In this document: in pieces, positions 1 to 11,924 of the stretch
How positions within the stretch are numbered: position 1 is the stretch's first letter
Layout: each line of letters opens with the position of its first letter
Assembly: GCF_042186555.1 (NCBI RefSeq)
Contig: NC_133328.1
Span: 332,390,039-332,454,038, forward strand
DNA: 64,000 nt
Origin: Aquarana catesbeiana
Taxonomy: Eukaryota; Chordata; Amphibia; Anura; Ranidae
Reading direction: 5' to 3'
Translations under genes and position numbers: made by a program
The notes under the pieces: model-generated
What the model was told of the DNA's origin: nothing
Seen by the model: the letters and a program-made list of their open reading frames with translations, nothing else
The model's database searches: none

Positions 1-400
1 ATTTTCCTACATTTTTTAGGGCCTACTTGTATGAAAAATATTTGGTTGTGTAGATGGATTTGTTACTAGAATGAAATGCAAACTAAATTCTGTGTAAGGA
101 GAGGACACTCAGCAGCTGTTTACACATTTGGACGCTGGAGCACTAGTGTGGGACACAAGAACACCCTTTTTATTATGGGGCCCACACAGGTGCTCCGGTG
201 TATACTATAGGGGGGTCTCCATCTGTGAAGCTTGTACAAGACAGGTAAAGTATTGAAGCTTGACAAAGGACAATAAAAATGCTACATCTTGGAACTCTGC
301 CCAAATAGACAATTGTACACCACTTCCAAGCAATGTTTCATCTTTAGATTTCGTCCATCAAATATCTGTGTGCTAATTATACCATTTTTGTTTTACATAG

Positions 401-786
401 GGGAGAAAAGACTCGGAGCACACCCCTCATCCGAGGAGACCAGAGACCCCCCACCTCTGGAAGAAGGGGAAATACCCCCAACCCAAGCTGAGCAGGAGGA
501 GGAAGAAGACGTGGTTGAACTAGTCACCACAACAGGTGAGTGTCTGCGACCACAGGCTCAGGTAAGAGATGGATGCCGGCAGATTTTTGATACCTGTTTT
601 TGTTTGTTTTCTCTCTTTTTAGGTGATCGTGATGTTGTTGGTCGAGATCCTTTCACATCAGAAAGTGCCCAGATCCTGATCGGGGAGATCATGGGGTGTA
701 ATTTACAATTCGAAAACCTCAAGAAAAACATCAATGATGTTATTCAAAAAAATAATAACATCATTGATGTTTTGGGGCGAATTTAA
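401..786 (+). CDS. Harbinger accessory (Myb/SANT-like) protein, C-terminal two exons
   Basis: Partial gene; the N-terminal Myb/SANT exons would lie left of base 1. An acceptor (tttacatag, ending at 400) opens an exon at 401-535 rich in Glu, Pro and Thr. A gtgag donor follows, then an 87-nt intron with a pyrimidine tract and AG at 621-622, then a last exon at 623-786. The last exon encodes a short helical tail containing SAQILIGEIM and ends GRI-stop; this resembles the coiled tail of Harbinger Myb-like proteins. The intron length is a multiple of three and it has no stop, so the frame also reads through it unspliced. The role (transposase partner, DNA binding, nuclear import) is inferred from the family. 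It converges on the transposase gene. Confidence 0.6.
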
Positions 787-850
787 AACCCCACAAAATC
801 ACTTTCTTTTTTTGTGTGCTACAATCTGAAAATTTTTGTTTCGAAAAGCC

Positions 851-1062
851 AGTTTTGGAGGATGCACACAGTGTGCCAACATGTGCTAGCTGCCATCACG
901 GGAGATCAATGGACGCGTTTTGGGGGTGCAACCCCTTCCTCAATAATAAAGTAGCGGTGAGGAAGGGGTTGCTCCCCCAAAACACGTCGCTTGATCCCCC
1001 GTGATGGCAGCTAGCACATGTTGACATTCGTAAATTGGTGTGCATCTTCCAAATTTGGCTTT
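851..1062. repeat. Inverted repeat with AATAAA in the loop, between convergent Harbinger genes
   Basis: Two arms of roughly 90-100 bases (851-943 and 955-1062) are complementary with a few mismatches; both contain ATGTGCTAGCTGCCATCACG or its complement. The loop holds AATAATAAAG, with AATAAA at 945-950. It lies 65 bases after the accessory stop codon, so it may give the transcript its poly(A) signal at the tip of a hairpin. It could instead be an unrelated MITE inserted between the genes. Confidence 0.75.
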
Positions 1063-1417
1063 TCAAGGGGTGACTTCACCCCATCTGAACGCAATATCAA
1101 ACACAGTTCCTAAATACTCATGTCTGATATTGCCTTCAAGTTTTACCATATGTGAACTTTGTAAGTTCAATTTTTTTGTCAGTCTTGTTGGTTTTACACA
1201 TGCCTGTTGTATCGTAAATGGACATTTCTATTTTTGATAATGCCACCCCAAAAATTGTTATACAACAAACATGTTGGTTTGTTTTAAAAACCTTTTCTAA
1301 ATGCACATGTGATTGTGCAGGTATTAAAAAGTGTGTTAATCAACAATGTGTGGATTATTGTCTCAACGCTACAACACTTTTGTGGTGATGTAATTGCTGT
1401 TTTCTGTGAAAATGGGG

Positions 1418-1519
1418 GTTATTTCCTAAGGGCAAATCCTCTTTGCACTACAAGTGCAGTTTCAGTGCAGTTTCAAGTGCACTTGTAGTGCAAAGTGTCT
1501 ACGCCTTTAGTAAATAACA
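1418..1519. mobile_element. Tiny palindromic MITE
   Basis: About 100 bases that fold on themselves. The left end runs GTTATTTCCTAAGGGCAAAT and the right end is its imperfect complement; the inner stem is TTTGCACTACAAGTGCA against TGCACTTGTAGTGCAAA. The centre has CAGTTTCAGTGCAGTTT. It has no coding capacity. It sits inside the Harbinger element between the two convergent genes, so it inserted later. Confidence 0.65.
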
Positions 1520-1660
1520 CCCAACAGTGCTTTGTATAAAAGGTTACACAATCACGCCATTTTCAGGACTCCCCACATTGCTGTCAGGGTCAGCTAAAAC
1601 AAAAACAAGCAGTAAATGTCACCAAAGATTAGCTTTTTTTTTTTTTTTTTGATAAATGCT

Positions 1661-3831
1661 TCACAAATTTTCTGGCATATTGATGGCCCCCCTACCCGCA
1701 AAGAACTCAAGGTATCTTAGCCGGACATCACGGGCACTCAGGGAGGGCAAGCCAGGACGGCCACTTTCAAGCGCTGTCAGGGTTGTATCATGTAGAATTC
1801 CGGCCTCAGGCCCAACTGAGCCCGTATAGTTGGCAGAATGTTGGCGTAAAAAGTTATGTAGAACACAGCATGCCAGGATTATATGATTCAGTTTATACTC
1901 CCCCATATGGATGGGTGTCAGAAATAGGCGGAACCGGCTGGCCATGATTCCAATTGTGTTCTCCACCACTCTTCTGGCTCTGGCCAGCTGGTAATTAAAA
2001 ACCCTCTCTTCCGGGGTGAGGGTGCTCATCGGGAATGGCCGCATAAAATGGTCCCCCAGCGCAAATGCTTCATCCACAACAAAGACGAATAGGAGTCCTT
2101 CCACATTGTCCTCTGGAGGTGGCAAGTCCAAGCTGCCATTCTGGAGACGCCTGTAGAACTCCGTCTGGGCGATGACTCCACCATCGGACATCTGGCCATT
2201 CTTCCCCACGTCCACATACAAGAAGTCGTAATTAGCCAACACCACCGCCAACATCACAATACTATTGAACCCCTTATAGTTGAACTAGTATGACCCCGGG
2301 TTGGGTGGTGGGATGATGTGGACGTGTTTCCCATCAATTGCCCCTCCGCAGTTAGGAAAGTCCCACCGCTGGGCAAAGTGGGAGGCCACAGTCTGCCATT
2401 CCTGTGGCGTGGAAGGAAACTGTTGAGGAAAACAAAAATAAATTAGTATTTTTGCACATAAATATGGCAAGCAGATTAGACACAAACATTCTTGGCCAAC
2501 CTCCAGATAGCATTTAGTAAGGGGAATTGAACAACGCCAAAGTATAAGGTACACCTATCATATCCCCCCCTCTCATGGGCCATTTCTAACATTATAGGGG
2601 GGGTGAATCTTGGACAGGTAACCCTCTCCACTTCATTGAGAGATGAATGCCTAAATACAGGGTATGACTTGGAACAGCCCCTCCTTAGTTACACTATTGG
2701 CAGCCCACTGGACAGGTAAGAAGTGTCATAATACAAAGATATAAATACACACTGTACACATTTGAGCACATTTGGACATTCTGCTATTACCTATCAAGAT
2801 AATAATAGGATACAAAAACTTTAAACAGTACCATTTGAAAGTATACAGGCAGACCCTTGCACTACATGCTTTGGGGAATTCATCCATACATCTGAGCACT
2901 AAAGAGATGGGTATAGTGTGTATGGGTTTGGCAAAGTCAGCAGATAGATGATTGAAGATAGAGAATTGGGATCAGCTGACTTAGCAGTTGGGGGAGGGAG
3001 GGTTACAAAAAATTTGGGGACACCACAAAAAAAAGCCTCTGCCACTCTGCCTGAATTTAAATCAAAAATAACATTTCCAAACATTTTAGGGGGTGTTTGG
3101 GGTAAAGCACTACTATGGAGCTGATAAAATACATTGTTAAGTGACTACATGAGGTGAATATAGGGCAGGAGACACCATGCTGGGGAGGTTATTGAAGGGC
3201 AAATATGTATGAAGGACCTAAAATAATAATTACATAAAAATCCAGCATGCATGAGGACAAAGGGGACATAAACAGCATATTACAATCATGGTAATTATGG
3301 AATGAGGGAAGAAATACAATATATTATCAAACATTCAATACAATAAAATGTGATATAAAAGGATAAAAATCTTACCTTCATATACTCCTTCTGTAGGACC
3401 TGGATGATGGCAGAACAGGTCTCTGGGATAATGATCCCCAGAGCCTGGGGGGAGATGCCTGTCGAGAACTTCAAGTCCTGCAGACTTCTCCCTGTGGCCA
3501 AATACCGCAAGGTAGCGACCAGCCTCTGCTCCGGAGTGATGGCTTGCCTCATGCAGGTATCCTGCCTGCTAATATAGGGGGTCAGCGAAGCCAACAAACG
3601 GTGAAATACGGGGTCCGTCATCCGGAGAAAGTTCCTGAAATCATCAGGATTATTCTCACGGATCTCACGGAGCAAAGGCATATGAGAGAACTGGTCACGC
3701 TGAAGCAACCAATTCTTGGTCCATGAACTCCTCCCCACCCTGTTCATGGACTGGACTTGTATCAAGGTCAGGACCCCAACACCAAGCCCCTGCACAGCAC
3801 GAACTCTACGAGGAGTACGTATACGCAACAT
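1661..3831 (-). pseudogene. HARBI1-like Harbinger transposase, two exons, one nonsense codon
   Basis: DDE nuclease that cuts and pastes the element. Exon 1 is 3831-3376 (152 codons): the helical N-terminal part with REIRENNPDDFRNFLRMTDP and the TLRYLATG motif. It ends at a GTAAG donor. Exon 2 starts at 2419 after a CAACAG acceptor, in phase 0, and runs to 1661. It has the first catalytic Asp in GGAIDGKHV, a second Asp in the NGQMSDGG region and the Glu in RRVVENTIG. The combined length, about 404 codons, is normal for the family. A TAG stop at 2287-2285 sits at a Tyr position just before FNYKGFNS, and the frame is open on both sides of it. The ATG at 3831 was chosen as the first in-frame Met downstream of the TATA box; an upstream non-coding exon cannot be excluded. 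Confidence 0.85.
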
Positions 3832-4136
3832 GGCTAGAAAACGGTCGGCTGCTCAGAACGAAGTAACAGAACGCACTGAAGAACAGCAAGGCCTGTGAAG
3901 AGTGACCTGAAAAACAGTAATGAACGAACAAGAACACAATGACTAATTAAAGTCACGCGGAACTTGCTTGCACGCACTGAAGAGCAGATACAAACCCACA
4001 AGCACAAACTGAACTGCAGAAAACGATCTGAAAGCCACAAGTCTGAAAAAGCGCGAATCGTCTCTCACCAAACTTTTACTAACATGAGATTAGCAAAAAG
4101 AGCCCAAAGGGTGCCGCGCTTGGTTCTGAACTGGCC

Positions 4137-4143
4137 TTTTATA
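4137..4143 (-). promoter_or_regulatory. TATA box of the Harbinger transposase gene
   Basis: TATAAAA read on the - strand, followed by GGCC. It lies about 170 bases inside the right terminal repeat and about 300 bases upstream of the transposase ATG. A start near 4110 would leave a 5' leader of about 280 bases. Confidence 0.65.
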
Positions 4144-4314
4144 GTGTCGTCGTACGTGGTTGATGTCACCGCGTTGTTGGCGATCGGAAATTCCGACAAC
4201 TTTGTGCGACCGTGTGTACGCAAAACAAGTTTGAGCCAACATCCGTCGGAAAAAATCCTAGGATTTTGTTGTCGGAATGTCCGAACAAAGTCCGACCGTG
4301 TGTACGGGGCATTA

Positions 4315-4900
4315 GTGTGTGAAACAAATTAAGTCATAACTAAAGCTTAAAGGCTAATTTCACCTTTTTTTTTTACTAAATTCCAGCTCCCCTATGCACC
4401 AATATAGCATTCATGTACTTTTTTTGCAAAAATATCAAAGCTTTCCATAAAATCTACAGGCACATACCTTACTGTCCTACATCAATGATTCCAAACGTAT
4501 CTATTGCTTCTGTCTTACATCCTTACAGACTGTAGGTCATGACACAGGAAGGAGTTGACTGGCTGATCTCATTAGCACACACCCTGCATCATCTACGCTC
4601 CCATTCCCAGCTGCACATTTTTTAAATGAAATGCAATCAATCAGTGAGCACCCTTCTCACTAAAGACACAGTATACAATCAGATTGCATAGTTTTTTGGC
4701 CATCTTTATACAAGTACATAGAAGGGAGTGGACAGAAACACTCAGCTGTCAAGCCCCATTCACATCTCTGCATATCGGGAACTCACATTTTCACATGCAT
4801 TTTTTTTATTTAGCGAGGAGGGGAGGTGTTATGGAGCATTTCCACTCATCACAAATAGGGTAACCCATCCTCATGAATGTGCTGCCCTACGCACAGCAAT
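4315..4900. other. No gene seen
   Basis: AT-rich sequence between the Harbinger end and the minisatellite foldback. It contains T and A runs (4366-4377, 4800-4812) and no ORF with recognisable motifs. Confidence 0.5.
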
Positions 4901-6145
4901 CTGAACTGATGTGTGCTGATGAGGCTGCACTGATGGGCACTGAAAGGCACTGATAGGCTGCATTGATGGGCACTGATAAGGCTGCACTGATGGGCACTGA
5001 TGAGGTGGCACTGATAGGCACTGATTGGCACTGATGAGGAGGCATTGATGAGGCAGCACTGATAGGCAGCACTGATAGGCACTGATACTGTGCTGATGGA
5101 CACTGATTGGTACTGATGGGAGGCTGCACATATAATCAGGGCACTTGATTTTCAGTGTAAATATCCCCTATCACAGGATAACTGATTGGACACAGCTGAT
5201 CACATAGTAAAGGGCTGCTGTGATTGGCCCTTTACCTCAATTTGTGACAAGCTGTGTCCACATGACACAATGATCACAAAGCGTGCTCAATGCATGCCCT
5301 GAGGCAATAGATGCCCTTCCAGAACTGGATAACCGCACTGTAGCCCTCTTTCTGCTATAGCGAGGTCAATAAGTGTTTAAAAAAAAGATGTGGGGTCCCC
5401 CTTAAAATTTCATACCATACTCTTATACAGGCATGCAGCCTAAGTGACCAGGAAAATGGTGAGCATTATGTGTGCACCCCAATTCTGACCCATACCAGTC
5501 TATTTGGGATCATTGTGTCCTGCGGACACAGCTTATCACAAATTGAGGTAAAGAGCCAATCACAGCAGCCCTTTACTATGTGATCAGCTGTGTCCAATCA
5601 CAACTCTTCAGCGCTGTCACTGTGTAAAGAAAGGAAAGCTGATAACCAGCTATCCGGTGACAGGGGATATTTACACTGATAATCAGGGCACTGATCATCA
5701 GTGCCCTGATTATATGTGCAGCCCCACATTAGTACCAATCAGTGTCCATCAGTGCAGCATATCAGTGCCTATCAGTGCTGCCTATCAGTGCTGCCTCATC
5801 AATGCCTCCTCATCAGTGCCAATCAGTGCAGTTTATCAGTGCCCATCAGTGCCACCTCATCAGTGCCCATCAGTGTAGCCTTATCAGTTCCAATCAATGC
5901 AGCCTATCAGTGCCTATCAGTGCCCATCAGTGCAGCCTCATCAGCACACATCAGTTCAGAAGAAAAAATACTTATTTGCAAAATGTTATGACAGAAACAA
6001 AATATTTTTTAATTTAGTATCAGAGTCAGTAAGTGAGTATCAGTATGGTTTAGGTAAGATAAAAAAAGAAAATGTGACAATCCTGAAAGCTGAAAATTGG
6101 CCTGGGCAGGATAAAGGTGAAAGTGCCCAGTGGGCAAGTGGTTAA
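4901..6145. mobile_element. Foldback element with inverted minisatellite arms, TTAA at its right end
   Basis: Outer arms are tandem variants of a roughly 10-13 base unit: GGCACTGATG on the left arm (4901-5130) and its complement CATCAGTGCC on the right (5735-5959). Inner arms continue the complementarity: 5131-5259 pairs with 5524-5734, for example around the AAGGGCTGCTGTGATTGG segment. A 264-base loop (5260-5523) separates them. The right flank (5960-6145) ends GGGCAAGTGG followed by TTAA (6142-6145), the target tetranucleotide of piggyBac and Kolobok elements. No matching left terminus was found. Ala/Ser/Gln/Cys-rich ORFs here are only translations of the repeat. Confidence 0.7.
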
Positions 6146-9100
6146 GCACAATACACATTAAAAGAAAAAAGTAAAAAAAATGTGTATAGTTTCCACCTAA
6201 AATTCAAACCAAACCCCTTTCTAGGCATGTGCCTGAGGAGGAAAGGAATGCAAGTGAGCATGCACTCATCTCATGAAAAATACCAGAATACATTACTTTA
6301 ACATTGGGAAGTTACCTTGCAAATAAAGAAGTAGAATCCTTTCCCCTTGCAAGGCACCTTGCCCCTAAGTTAAGGGGACAAGGGACTCATCCTCATATCC
6401 AGTCCCCAAGATAATGTGGAAATTTTCATGGGAGAGCTTAATAGAATAAAGGGCCAATCAGGGGTATGTGGATGGGGCACATTAGATCCCCTATTTACTC
6501 ATTTCCCTTAAAAATATATAAAATTAAATAAGGACCCACCACGTGTAAAAAAGGAAAGATCCCCCTCTGATTTGTTTACCAGTAGAAGCAGTCCAGGAAT
6601 TTGTCTTTTTTTAAGGTTTTACTGCTTCTGCTAAATGACAGATCATCATCCATTGTCTCTAAAGGGATCATGACATTCAAATGGTTAAAATTGTACTTCT
6701 CTGTAATGTAATGTACAGCTTTAAGTTATCATCCAAGCATGGTATTTAATTTAACATATACAGTATACTCACCTCCATTCTGCAGCATTAGTATGATACT
6801 GTAGTTGTCCCCTGCTGACTCACTTGACCGCTGATAGCTCAGTTCTCTTTTAGCTTGGAAAAGAAAGTGGTGACTGTCAGTCACCACTCTCTGCCCCTCC
6901 AGCGCTTACTCTAGCTCTCTGTCATGCACTGGGAAGCTGAGACAGCTGCCGATTCTGCATCTGGGTGGATCTATACAATATGGTCTGGATCTTTTCAGAG
7001 CCTAGAGCAGCTGTGTGCAAGTAAGTGCACTCCTCTGATCCAGAAGAGAAATCTGGCTAAAAAAGCTTTGGCTATATTTCTCTTTTAAGCTTCATTAGAA
7101 GTATTTTTATATACTGTTTAGCCATGCATTGGACCATAAAAAAATCTAAAAGATTCAGCTTCAATAGATTTTTGGGGAGTTCAGCTCTGTCTTTTAAACC
7201 TCTCAATTCATCAAATGCTCAGCGAACTGAACTTTACCCAGTTGTCTTATTCGTAGTTACCTTTAAAGAGTTTGTTCCATTATTCAGAGGGTATACAGTA
7301 TACAGTATAAAGTATGACAGGGAAGAGAAATATAAAGAGAAATATTAACACATTTTAAATAAATAAAGTTAAAGAACCACCTCAGAAAATGTGACCTAAG
7401 GTTCTTCATCTGGACAATACAAATTAAAGACCATAACAAAGTGTAGGGTTTATCTAGCAAGTGTAACCAAACAGCACAATATATATATATATATACACAC
7501 AGCTGATGTCCTTGCCAAACAATATACATAAATATTCTATAAACCTCTTGAATTGATAAAAATATACATTGTATCTCTTTCTCCTTGCTAGAGGAGAAAA
7601 TTGCAAACAAAAAAGTGTGTGTAAAAAATATAGTAGATAATGTAGATAAGGGTTTGATCTAGATCAGTGTCAGGGTTAGGGTTAAGGTCAAAGGTTATGC
7701 TCAGGTTATACTCAGGTCAGCATCAAAAGTCAGGGGTCACAAGTCGGGTCAAAGATCAGGGTCAGTATATTTTAGGTAGAATAAAAAAAAAAAATTTAAT
7801 CTAGTATCAGAGTCAGTAAGTGAGTATCAGTGTGGTTTAGCTAAGAAAAAAAAAAGGAAAATGTGCAAGACGTTTACAGCTACACTTTGAAAAAGAGATT
7901 GTTTTATATATTTTTTTTTACTATTATGTGCCAGTTTTCCTTTAGTGATAAAAAAAAAAATCAGGAGATATCCATTGCTAATTAACGCCAAATGAAATGA
8001 AAATATCATCAATGCAATACAAAAAATTAATATAATAATTCTAAATATATTTACAGTATATGTTGTTAGAGATTAGCTTTATTCAAGTTTAACTGGAATT
8101 AAACAAAATAAAGAAATTAACTATGGTTCATAAGAAATAAAACCTCAAGGAAATAAATCGTTTACAAAAATCATCCAATCACAAAATCAATCAATGTGCT
8201 CTAAGTCCAAAAATGTTGTCAACAAAAATGTAATATATTAATAAAGCAACTTTTACAATCTTGTTGAGATTGTATTTAAGTATTGATCTTCTTCATGGTT
8301 ACAAAAGTAATTAATCTCAAATTAATCTTTGGATATTCATAGATCTAAAATGCATATGCTTCTAAAAGAGATTTTAAATAGCTTACATGTCATGCAAAAC
8401 TCTCCATTACCTGAAATGGAGGAAAGTTCATAAAAAAATCTAGATAAATTTTTCCAGATAATTACCATTTCTCTGTAGGTGCTAATTGTACTGATCACAA
8501 TCAAAGTGTTAAGACAGGACAGAATCATCCTAGCTTTATATGCAGAAAATATCCAATTGCAGTCGGTAGGTGATGTGCGTAACTTTATATTTGAGTAGAT
8601 ATCCTATCCACATAAGAAAATTACCCATGAATAACATTCATAATTCGCACATCTGATGCATATATTATATGGCGGTGTCCCTTTCTGTGATGATCTATGA
8701 ACTCTCATAACAGTTGTAACTAGGATATGTGAAAATTCATTATTTACCTTAATGACGGTCTGCAAACTTCCATAAGGGTTTCTTTTTAAAAGTGGAAAGA
8801 GGCTGCAATAAAAAATACCCTCATTAAAATGGTTATTCATTCATTCATTCATACTTCATTTATATTAATAGCACCAACTTTAAAGGCATAGAGAAAACTG
8901 TTCAAAGCTTGCTCGAAGCTTTGCAAAAGCTTGAGGAAACCTTCATGGAAGCTTGCTGTTCACACTTGTTAAAGGGACTTTGCGATTGGCTACTAGTAAT
9001 GGCATCAAAAGCATAAGTCCTGCCCCCTGTTCATTACATGTTAGAACACTTCCCCTCCAGATAAATCCAAATCCTCCACCACATTGTGCCCCACTCTATT

Positions 9101-10000
9101 CCATAAGCCTTAACATGACATTCCCATTTATTGACCTTTTTAATCTCAGAGGAAAAATGTCCACACGTGAATAGAGTTGCTTTACTGATTATACTCAGGG
9201 AATGCCATAACAGTAACATCACATCAATATATTGTACATTCCAGAACCACTCGACAGTTTATAGCCAATCACATTTAGTGGATGGTCTGCAGTAGTTCCA
9301 TGAAAAAGCATATTTGGCAATTTAGGAAGCCATCTCTTATTCACAGGACTGGGATCACTATAGACACTTACTCCATAGGTACACCTCTTCAGGGACCCTC
9401 CAGGGGAAAAGCTTCACTCAGGAAACTCTTGGCCTAGCCTAAAATGCCTATTAACAAACCACCCTATCACCCACCTCCATAAGGGTTTGAAAGTCTACAA
9501 CCACTTTCCTGGATGCAGTTCTACTCCTCCTCGGCTTCTAGCCCTGTCCAGAGCCTCCATATGATGATTACATCTGTGCTGGTGTAGGGTGCTTTCTCAC
9601 ATGCCCATGTGCCCTAGAGCCCCTCCCAACCTGGCTTATAACTGGGCACTGACTCACCCATGACATCACTGCAGGAGGGCTTTAACTAATAGAGGTCTAG
9701 CACCTGCTGACACCATGTTTTGCATCGGACGCTATTGTTTAACAGAGCCACCTGGTAGCAAACTAGCTAACTGCGTCTGCTTACACACTGCTCTTATACA
9801 AACTGAAATCAACTTGAAACAATCCTAAGTGTTTTGACAAAGAGGTATTGCTTTGACTTCTGTGAAGAAAATTAATGTTCAGGAACTAACATGGTGCTTG
9901 AAAGAGCTGTCTGGCTCACAAAACTGGTTAAACTGCATTCATATTTTCAGTTTTTTTTTTTGCTAGTAAAACATTTTCACGTATATATTTTAACTGTGTA
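6146..10000. other. No gene; repeat remnants
   Basis: AT-rich. 7660-7870 repeats words found at 6010-6080, such as AGTATCAGAGTCAGTAAGTG, so it is a relic of the same TTAA-type family. There is a short TA run at 7481-7494. 9300-9760 is more GC-rich with no open frame of note. None of the ORFs of 60-110 codons shows a known motif. Confidence 0.5.
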
Positions 10001-10197
10001 TTAACCGCTTGCTGACCAACTGCCGCAACTTTACTGTGGCAACATGGCTTGGCTGCGTGAATCGCCATCATGTTATGTCGCTTCTATTTGTGGCCACTAG
10101 GGGCGCGCACGCACCCGCTGCTCACCCCCCCGGGGCCGATGCAAGTGCCCAGTGGTCACAATGACCGTAGGGCTCCCGTGATCACTCGTGACATGGT

Positions 10198-10241
10198 GAG
10201 AACCGGGATCTCTGTGTGTAAACACAGAGATCCCGGTTCTC
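10198..10241. repeat. Perfect 20-bp hairpin
   Basis: The arm GAGAACCGGGATCTCTGTGT (10198-10217) is followed by the loop GTAA and then an exact reverse complement at 10222-10241. It lies inside the TTAA-flanked element. Confidence 0.9.
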
Positions 10242-10392
10242 TGAGGGGAGAAGAGACAGATTGTGTGTTCATACAAAGTATGAACACTGAGCTATCTCTT
10301 CCCCCAGCAAGTCTCATCCCCCCTTCAGTTAGAACATTTAGCAGGGAACACAGTTAACCCCTTGATCGCCCCCTAGTGTTAACCCCTTCACT

Positions 10393-11329
10393 ACTAAAGA
10401 ATAAGTGGATGCTCCTCGCCAAATAGTAAAATATAAAACTCAAAAATAAATGAATTGATTGAATATAGCTGCTCCCCTCAATAAGTAGTGTGGTACTCAT
10501 AAGGCAATTTGTGGTGAATTAGAGGGCGCTCGTGGTATTAAATCTAATACATGAAACTAAGCAACAATATATAGTAAATATACAAACATGTATATACAAA
10601 ATCAAATAACTAGGTCTGGTGACAGTGAAACCACCCATGGTAGAATAAATAGATCAATAAAAAGTCCCAAGCAAAGAGTTAATTATAATCGAGAAAAAAT
10701 TCTGTGTGAAAATTCTTCCAAACAAATAAGTTAGTGATCCTTCACCAAGCACTAAAATAACACCCAACGTGTGCTGGACAAGAAATCTGCTTACCAGACA
10801 GATTTGACTTCTTTAATTAAAAAGAGAGTCAAATATTGCTTTGACAGGATAGTGCCTGCTCACATATAGTATGACTGAAGATGTATAGGAACCTTCCTCC
10901 TCATAGTGATACGTAACGTGGGACATGTGGAGAAAATAGTAGACATCCATAGCGTAATACTGTTTATTTTTAAAAAGGTATACAAAAGTAGTAGCCAAAT
11001 GGCCACTTACATATACAAGTGCCTAGTCCTGGCACTGGGGCTGCTGGCTTATTTCAAGAGGATGGCTGCATGTGGCACCTGACTTCCACCTCCTTTGATG
11101 GCATGCATTCCACTGACCAGAAAGACAGTCAGAGGGACTGAAAATTATGTGGAATAGCGTGACCAGGTACCGCCTTGACATACGTTTTGTGATTGCGTCT
11201 TCAGGAAGCGTTATTCCACCACGGGTGGTTTCACTGTGATCAGACCTAGTTATTTGATTTTGCATATGCATGTTGTTTAGTTTCATGTATTAGATTTAAT
11301 ACCATGAGTGCCCTCTAATTCACCACAGA
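10393..11329. mobile_element. Nested foldback insertion
   Basis: Long imperfect inverted repeat: 10511-10560 pairs with 11277-11326, and 10602-10639 with 11222-11260. The insertion is flanked by near-identical 14-base copies, TTAACCCCTTCACT at 10379-10392 and TTAACCCCCTCACT at 11330-11343, which look like a target duplication. Outside sequence continues sensibly across the insertion. The ORFs within (for example on - near 11023-11286) match nothing I recognise. Confidence 0.6.
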
Positions 11330-11924
11330 TTAACCCCCTCACTGCCAGTGACATTTTTACAGTAATCAATGCATTTTTATAGCACTGATCGCTGTATAAA
11401 TGCCAGTGGTCCCAAAAATGTGTCAAAATTGTCCGATGTGTCCGCCATAATGTCGCAGTCATGATAAAAATCGCAGATCGATGCCATTACTAGTAAAAAA
11501 AAATAATAATAAAATTGCTATAAATCTATCTCCTATTTTGTAGACGCTATAACTTTTGCGCAAATCAGTCAATATACGCTTATTGTGATTTTTGTTACCA
11601 AAAATATGTAGAAGAACACATATCAGCCTAAACCAAGAAAATTTTGCTTAAAAAATAGGGATATTTATTATAGAAAAAAGTACAAAATATTGTGTTTTTT
11701 TCAAAATTGTCACTCTTTTTTTGTTTATAGCGCAAAAAATAAAACCCGCACAGATGATCAAATACCACCAAAAGAACTCTCTATTTGTGAAAAAAATGAT
11801 GTCAATTTTGTTTGGGTACAACGTCGCATGACCACGCAATTGTCAGTTAAAGTGATGCAGTGCCAAATTGCAAAAAATGGCCTGGTCATTCGGCAGCCAA
11901 ATCTTCCGGGGCTGAAGCGGTTAA

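Larger units (their letters stand above)
1..4311. mobile_element. PIF/Harbinger DNA transposon, left end outside the window
   Basis: The element carries two convergent genes: the end of a Myb/SANT-like accessory gene on + (401-786) and a HARBI1-like transposase on - (3831-1661). The right terminal inverted repeat reads TGCCCCGTACACACGGTCGG on the - strand from 4311 inward, followed outside by TTA (4312-4314), the TWA target duplication expected of Harbinger. The left terminus is not in the window. A two-gene layout, with the accessory protein moving the transposase into the nucleus and helping bind DNA, is known for vertebrate Harbingers. The transposase has one nonsense codon, so this copy is probably not autonomous. 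Confidence 0.85.
10001..11924. mobile_element. TTAA-flanked non-autonomous DNA transposon (piggyBac/Kolobok-like)
   Basis: TTAA occurs at both ends (10001-10004 and 11921-11924). The inward sequences are CCGCTTGCTGACC on the left and, reverse-complemented, CCGCTTCAGCCCCGG on the right. There is no transposase ORF. The right part (11690-11900) is related, in reverse orientation, to 62160-62330. A second element is inserted at 10393-11329. Which superfamily supplies the transposase cannot be decided from the ends alone. Confidence 0.7.

Noticed and set aside
4849..6017. ORFs of 73-91 codons rich in Ser, Ala, Gln, Cys, Pro
   Set aside because: Several overlapping frames all stay open because the 10-13 base repeat has no stop; no sign of selection for one frame.
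7674..7689. Two TTAGGG-like units (possible telomeric repeat)
   Set aside because: Only two imperfect units inside a degenerate GGTCA-type stretch; no array.
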